Source of the DNA: Plantago ovata
Taxonomy: Eukaryota; Streptophyta; Magnoliopsida; Lamiales; Plantaginaceae
Direction: 5' to 3'
Assembly: GCA_028274465.1 (NCBI GenBank)
Contig: CM051457.1
Location: 100,439,982-100,503,981 of the forward strand
DNA length: 64,000 nucleotides
Under the pieces are notes generated by a model. It saw only the letters and a list, made by a program, of their open reading frames with translations. It ran no database searches and was not told the origin of the DNA. This document shows positions 57,866-64,000 of this stretch, piece by piece. Each line of letters begins with the position of its first letter. Position 1 is the first letter of the stretch. A program made the translations under genes and the position numbers.

Positions 57866-59553
57866 TGTTGGTCCCTTTAAACAACAAGAAAAGACTAGAG
57901 GGGGGGGGGGTGAATAGTCTTTTCAAACTTTCGTCGTTTAAAACTTTCTCAGCAAGTACTTATTACTTTTCAGTAATGAGGTTGCTGATACTTAACTTTC
58001 TCAGCAAGCGTAAGTTACTTTACAGTAGCTTGGTTTACTGATACTTGAAATCAGAGAGCGGAAGTCTTTGAAACAATAAGTGCTCTTTCAGCAAGTAAAG
58101 AGTTTTCAGCAAGTGAAGTGAGTGACTGTGTACAAACAGATATAATTTGCTGAAAGCTAAATGCAGTAAGTAAATCACACAAACGCTTTTATAGTGGTAT
58201 CTGAGAGTGGCGTAATCTCTCAACTAATCCACTTTGTCCTTTCTAGGACTGAATCCACTAAGATATGATTGAGGTTCCTTACAATCTCCTATCTAAAGCG
58301 ATTCAACAGAAACCAAAGCACACTTGCTTTGTCTCCAACCTAAACTAGAGAACTCAACCTTGTTCTCCACCAAACTTGGTACTTTAATCAGCAAAACTAT
58401 GCTCGATTAAGTTCCCCTGAATATCACGCCTAAAAGGGTGTATTTTCAGTTAGAGAGTTTTGGGGTGAGATGACTTAATTATAACTTATTCAGTTACAAC
58501 AAGTAATCTAAGAAACACAACTTGGAATACTTTGCAGTAAACAAGTTTGATTGTTTCTGGTGTCAAGACTTGTTCTTGTTCGAAAGAAAGAACACTTAAC
58601 TAATTTCTTAGCCGAGTTTGTTCTACTTCTTCACAAGTAGCTTTTTCAAGCTTTAAGTCTTGGAACGGATCAATGGCAGTAAGAGTGATTGAAGGTTTGT
58701 GAGTTTTAAGCACAAGTGAGAGTTTGATCACGTTGTTGACACACTTCAACTCTTTGCCGGATGACCTCTATTTATAGTGCAAGTAAGGAGCCGTTTGAAT
58801 TTCAAATCCTAAGGCTTTTGTTCCTTAACATGTCACTATCTTGCTTTGTACTTTCAGCAGCGACTTTGTTTGTCTTCTAGTCTTCATGTCCTTTGCGTGT
58901 AAGCTTTGCATTAAATGCACATTTGAATAGAATTCAAACAGTAACATTGGAGCGCAAAATCTCGTACATTCAGCAAGAGGTCACATATGTTCATCAGCAA
59001 GTGTTCAGTCTCAGTTTCAGCAAGCACAACCTACTCTGTCTTTCAGATTTTCACTTATGCAATGCTGTTGCTGAACATTCCACTTTCTGAGAAAACACGT
59101 GCCTTACCAGTCTTCAGCAATCTTCAAGGCTTCAAGTCTTCACGTCTTCAATCTTCAGATCTTCAAAAGTCTTCAAGATTCTGACCGGTTTCTTATTTGC
59201 TTCAATAATTGTTTGTAATAACAAAATATATCTTCAGCAAATGCTTCAATAGGTCATTTTCTTTTCAGAAAATAAGATTCATTAAAGCTAAGCATCAATA
59301 AGATATTTTCTTTTTAGAAAATAAAATACATCATACGCAAATGTGTCAATAAGATATTTTCTTCTCAGAAAATAAAATACGTCATACACAAAAGAAATAA
59401 CTTATCTAATACCTAACGAAGTCATCAGCAAACGTTCCTCTTTTACAATGTCCTTAAAATTCTAAATTCCTATGGACCTTAAGAGTACTAGTTACTGGAC
59501 TGTTCTTAATTTAGCATGGTTAATTGCTCATCAAAATTACAAGTTTCCTAACA
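57866..59553 (-). repeat. central LTR shared by Sirevirus B and C
   Basis: This 1,688-bp LTR has a primer-binding site on its left (B's 5' end) and a polypurine tract on its right (C's 3' end). It therefore serves as 5' LTR of B and 3' LTR of C. TATA box at 58768-58777. Stem-loops match those in the LTR at 43874-45567. Confidence 0.95.
58768..58777 (-). promoter_or_regulatory. TATA box in the central LTR
   Basis: The minus strand reads CTATAAATAG. Transcription leaving this LTR would run left into gag of copy B. Confidence 0.7.
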
Positions 59554-59568
59554 AATTTCCCCCTTTTT
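59554..59568 (-). other. polypurine tract of Sirevirus C
   Basis: The minus strand reads AAAAAGGGGGAAATT, adjoining the central LTR on its right and identical to the tract at 45568-45582. Confidence 0.92.
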
Positions 59569-59815
59569 GATGTTAGCAATCCATGGCTAAATTAATTGTT
59601 ACCCTTTTAGAGGTTTCTGATGTTGAATAAATCAGATGATTAATGCAAGCATACTTGAATAAATAAACAGTAAGCATAAGTAAGTTGCATAATCAAAAAC
59701 CAATAAGAGTCAAAAAGAATTCATTGCTGAAAGTTATCAATCAGAAGTTTACAAGAAAGCATAGATAACAAGAAATCAGCAAACAAAAACTTTAACAAAA
59801 AACTATTGCAGGGAC

Positions 59816-62800
59816 TTAAGCTCTTTCAGAGGATTTTCTCAAAATCTCTCTTACACTCTTCTCAGCAAGTGCAGTGAATTCAACATAATCCTTCTCGTAG
59901 TTTTCCAGAAGCCTACGGACTTGTAGTTGAAGAATTCTTGCATTTTTGCAGGCACTATGATGATGCTTTTCAGCATTCATTTCCATGTAGTTAGCTACCC
60001 ACAAATGCATGCCCCAATTGCTGGCATGGAGAAGTTGTGTATCTGAAATGCTTCTCGGATGAATCTTTCTTAACCAGAGAAGATCTTCTTCTTGATCCTT
60101 AGCAGTGAGATAAAAGTACTCATAAGGAATCAATCCAAGTTTCTTCTTAGGTTTCTTTGTTACCGGGTCAGCATAGTAAGCAATGCCAGGTGGTTTGATC
60201 AGATTTGGTTCTTGCTTGTATGTCTTACCAATGGCAACTCTTCTTACATGGACCTCTAGATTCAAACCATCTCCCAGCAACATTTCTTGGGAGGGATTCT
60301 TCCCTTTGGTTTCTTTGGACCTTGAGTTCAATCCATTTGAACATTTGATTCAAAATGGCTGTAGGAAAGAACTCATTTACCAGCAAGTCTTCCAGCTTTA
60401 AAATCCAGCAACCATGAATGTTTCTGATTACATTCTGAGTGGTTTCCTCATTGCTGGTCTTTGTATATTCAATGCCGGAGCCAATAGCAATGCTGGCCAG
60501 CCTTTTCTCTTCCTGTCTTTGCCTTCTTCTTCTTGATTTAGCATTGTCTTGATCTCTTGCTGAAGAGTCAGACGAAAAATGCCTTGAGTGGCCAGACGGA
60601 GTTATGGCTGTTAAGGGTCTAGCTCTTATGGCTTGAGCTATTGTTTGATTGTCATCATCTTCTTCATCATCTTCATTCAGATTGTGATGACTTTCAGTGT
60701 GACAGAAATCTTGAGTTTCAGCAGCGGTTTTTCTCTTTTTGGTACTTGCTGAATTTAACTCAGTTTCTGCTTGTCTTTTAGAACTTTGCTCTCTTTCAGC
60801 AAGAGGTTCTAGTGGAAGTGGCACATCAGCAGCAGGAGTAGGAGGGGTTTGATTGCTTTTTCTAGTCTTCTTTTCCCCCTTAGACATGGATTGCAACATC
60901 GGAGTGATGTGCAGAGAATAAAACTCATTGCAATTTTCAGCAAGAGTGTTGAGACTGTTATACTTCATGATGATTTCTTGTTGGTCAGAGTTCATTGTTG
61001 CTAACTCTTTTTGAATATTCATCATGTTCTCTTCATGTCTTTTCTCTGTTGCGGCCTTCTCATCCATAATATTCTGAGCTTTGACAAGAGCATTCTTTGC
61101 AAGCTTGAGCGCCTGACTTACATCTTCTTCATAGCTCTTGTGATAAAGACTGATGTCTCTCTGAGCTATTGTCAAAGTTGTAGTGCGTCTCAGCACTGTA
61201 GCCAATATTTTTCCAATGTCAAGTGGGCTCTCAGCAAGCAATGCCTCATCTTCAGCTTTGCAGGCATCATGGACTTGCTTTAGTGCTAGAATTCTGGGAG
61301 TAAACTCCTCAACTCTTGGGAACGGCACTAAATGAGGTGTTAAGGAATGAACCTTAATTTCAGAAGCAAACTGATCATCACGCGTCAGCAATTCGGCTCT
61401 TAGACCATCGTCTAAATCATTGATGTAATCAGGAGGAGGAATCTGAACGACTTTTGGGTCTCGCTTGGATTGTTCATCATCATTTTCTGACAAGTCGTCA
61501 TCATCCTCAGATTCATCAAGTTGAGCGACTTTTGAGCCTTTGTCAGTAGCTTCACTTCCTTTTTGTTGAGTGGTTGCTGATGGCAACGCTTCAGACTCAA
61601 CGACTGGAGTTTCACCAGTAGATAGTTGTTTCAATTGAGTTTGGGGCTCAATTACTGGAGTTTCGCCAGTAGTTAGTTTTAATTGAGTAGTTGCTGAAGG
61701 CAACGTTTGAGACTCAATAACTGGAGTTGCGCCAGTAGTAAGTGGAAGGGATGGAACTTCCTTTGATTTTGGTCTTGAAGATTCACCAATTTCCAGATCC
61801 TGCGTATGCCTTGCATGGATCACGAGACTATTTTGTAGAGCTCGTTGGTAATCTTCATCTTCTTCATCCTCATCTTCAAGGTTTTCTTCAGTAACCTTGG
61901 CATCAGAAACTGGACTTTTGCCATTTTTCAAGGCAGCCCTTTTTCTGGCGTATTCTTCTTCAGTATCAGCACCTTGTACAGGTGCTTGATTTTCAGCAGC
62001 AGCAGGAGGAGGTTGAGATTCTTGCTGAGATTGTTGTTGTTCAGCTTGCTGATTGTCAGAGGGATTTTTTCAGCAACTGTCAACTTCAATCCACCAGCAC
62101 CAGGACTTGGACCTTGATTGTCATCATCGTCATCCTTTTTGTCCTTAGAATCTTTCCCTTCATCATCACTGGGATCAGTGGGAATGTTCTCATCTTCTTC
62201 TTCTTCTTCATCATCTGTCAGAATGACTAGCTCAACGTGCTTATACAAAGCAACACTTGTCACTTCCTCTTCCTCAGTTAATTTGTGGGGATCAGCCACC
62301 ACAGGAACAAAAGACCTTTGAGCATCACAGCTTGTTCAGCTGGAGAGGCACTCTTAAATTTGGCCTTCATATTCTCTCTGATTTGAGCAATCAGATTTGA
62401 ACTCATTTGCTGAGAATATGTCATTTCTTCAGGAAGGATGGAGTGGACAAATGTTTCGAGCTTCAGCAGTGAAGATCTCTTTTTCTCATTTGAGAGATGA
62501 AGGTGAAGATCTGAGAAGTCCATTCTCCTATATCTTTGCCAGTTGCTGACGGACTTAGCAACTCTTGACAAAGTTGTCCTCTTGAAGCTCAAGTAAAGTT
62601 CTTCAGAACTTACTTGCTGATCTTCAGTGATGAGTACCACTTCAGTGGTCTCCTTTTGAGCCTGAAAAAGAATTTTATTTAGATCAGGATTGGTTTGGAG
62701 AATTGTTTTAGAGTTTAAATCTGAAACATGATTTACCTGCTGAGAGTCAGCAAGCTCATGTAGTACAATTTCCATTCCATGAGGAGCTGGAGTAGCATCC

Positions 62801-64000
62801 TCCATTTGTTCATCCTGAAATAAATTAAAATTAGACACAAGTACTAAGCTGTCAAACTTAGTTTTTATACCAAAATTATTAACTACCTGCTGAGCAGGGA
62901 GTGTTGGTTCTGGTGCAGAGGCTTCAGCAACCATCTGACTTGCATCTTGAGAAGTCTGTAGAGAAGAATAATTTTAGCAAAAGAACAATTTTCAGAATTT
63001 GAAGTTTTACTGATGGTTGAATTAACTACCTGCTGAGGAAGGACAGGTTGTGGCTCAGTCCTTTCAGCATTAACAGTTTCTTCAGCTTCTTGGACTGTTT
63101 CTTCAGCAGACTTCTGATTTTGCTCTAACTGAGAAAGCTGTGCGGTTTCAGCAATCTCCCTTGTCTCTGAATTGACAAGTTGAGCAGAAGCATCTTGACC
63201 TTTAAGCTCACTGCTTGTCATGAAGAGATCAATTGACTTGTTGGATGATTCTTCAATCTCCAACTCCATTTGTTTGCTTAAATCTTCCAGTACAAGCTGG
63301 ACTTTGTCAATTGAAGTCTTGGGTGAACTTGGGCCAGTATTCTCAGCATCAAGAGATGCGTCTTTGAATAATGCTTCTTGAGTTTCAGCAACTTCAGGAA
63401 CTGGAACCATTGCTATCTCAGCAACTGGTCCATCAGCAAGCTGGGTTTCAGCAACTTGATGAGTTGCTTGTTCAGCAACCATCTGTTCAGCAGCATCAGC
63501 AAGTGCCGCTCTTTGCAGATCAGCAGCAATGTCGCTTACTGGTTCCATGGTTTGATCATCTAGATTATCTACAATGTAGATATCTGGGACTTGGGCAGGA
63601 ATTTCATTTCCACTGCCTTGTGGTCTATTCTCAGTAGAGTTATCAACGTTAAGTTGATTGTTGAAGGCTTCCGCAAACACTTCAACATTGCTGATGTATG
63701 TTTCAGTAATTATTTCAGCAACATCTACTGGCAAATGCGTTTCAGCATTTGTCTGGGAATTGACTGAGGAGTCTTGGACATTGGGGACTGACTGAGAAGC
63801 CAGTGTCTTCTTTCTTTTGTTACTTGTCCGTTTCCTCTTAGGTACGGGATTTGCTGATGACGCTGCAGTCTGAGTGTCATCATCAGCTTTCCTCTTTTTC
63901 TTTTTAGATTTCTCCAGTTTCCCAGAGTCATCTATTGTTGCATTTTCAGCAACGGCTGTTGTACACGTACCTTGTTGATTTTCTACAGCAGTTTCATTTG
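59816..64000 (-). CDS. Sirevirus C downstream (envelope-position) coding region, partial
   Basis: The last frame stops at 59816, equivalent to 45829 in B. It has the same W/H-rich C-terminal domain, Arg-rich cluster (KSRRRRQRQEEKR near 60520), coiled-coil-like part (about 61020-61080), TGETPVIE repeats (about 61545-61745), Asp/Glu-rich block (about 62150-62220) and VAET-rich upstream part (63100-63734). The basic amino-terminal start lies beyond the window. A few breaks. Function unknown. Confidence 0.7.
62662..63029 (-). other. three intron-like GT-AG segments in Sirevirus C
   Basis: On the minus strand, each follows CAGCAG: 63029-62956 (donor GTAGTTAATT, acceptor CTTCTCTACAG), 62886-62815 (72 nt; GTAGTTAATA, TTTATTTCAG) and 62736-62662 (75 nt; GTAAATCATG, TTTTTCAG). 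The last is exactly absent from copy B at 48679-48680, where the two flanks are joined. Confidence 0.6.

Larger units (their letters stand above)
43874..59553 (-). mobile_element. Sirevirus-type Ty1/copia element B, both LTRs, 15.7 kb
   Basis: On the minus strand: 5' LTR (57866-59553), primer site, gag, pol, stem-loop spacer, a downstream coding region of about 5.2 kb, polypurine tract, 3' LTR (43874-45567). Over one stretch of about 240 bases the two LTRs showed four differences by hand count, so the copy is young, probably under about a million years at usual plant rates. The coding region looks largely preserved: pol is one long open frame, while gag and the downstream region have a few breaks each. 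The 5' LTR is shared with copy C. At 15.7 kb it is large for a copia element, mainly because of the downstream region. Confidence 0.92.
59554..64000 (-). mobile_element. Sirevirus-type element C, 3' internal part, runs off window
   Basis: This is a near-identical match to 45568-50015 of copy B in the same orientation. Only the downstream coding region is in view; the stem-loop spacer, pol, gag and 5' LTR should lie to the right. It carries one extra 75-nt intron-like segment (62662-62736) absent from B. A few breaks are visible in the coding part. Confidence 0.92.

Overview
This is a repeat-dominated window from a plant nuclear genome, most likely a eudicot. The evidence is stacked Ty1/copia LTR retrotransposons (including long Sirevirus-type elements), Ty3 LTR remnants, a CACTA transposon end, L1-type LINE fragments and AT-rich intergenic DNA around one compact intron-containing host gene. 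No species can be named from sequence alone. No RNA genes or CRISPR arrays were seen.

Layout. 1-7649: a Ty1/copia element on the + strand with its 5' end outside the window and a long 3' LTR interrupted by a solo Ty3-like LTR. 7650-18325: Sirevirus A (minus strand), apparently interrupted by the first element. 18326-22746: a mosaic of LTR pieces (an unclassified LTR-like stretch, an inverted relative of the first copia LTR, a second Ty3-like LTR fragment). 22747-25230: short tandem repeats, the 3' end of a CACTA element with a TNPA/transposase_24-like gene, and a possible hAT-type MITE. 25414-30170: the one host gene I can defend, four small exons encoding a 68-residue prefoldin-like protein resembling ASDURF, with a 4.3-kb second intron. 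30620-31406: a 5'-truncated LINE with a clear target-site duplication. 31407-36424: AT-rich intergenic DNA with Helitron-like sequence, a duplicated block, a heat-shock-like promoter patch, a 43-T run and a 70-bp tandem repeat. 36425-43334: an old copia element with both LTRs and a 5-bp TSD, carrying a nested LINE. 43463-43873: a second Helitron-like fragment. 43874-64000: two Sirevirus copies (B and C, minus strand) head to tail and sharing the central LTR; C runs off the right edge.

The Sirevirus family is the most interesting content. Copy B spans 15.7 kb between LTR outer edges. It has gag-pol, then a spacer containing a row of stem-loops with a nearly constant 7-base loop and changing but complementary arms, then a separate downstream coding region of about 5.2 kb. 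That region contains short GT-AG segments of 72-75 nt; one of them is present in copy C and precisely absent from copy B, as expected if a spliced transcript had been reverse transcribed. The spacer stem-loops recur in copies A and B, and further stem-loops occur in the LTRs.

Limits: everything was read by eye. Family names below the Ty1/copia, Ty3, LINE and CACTA level are tentative, and edges of degenerate elements are approximate unless terminal bases and target duplications are given.
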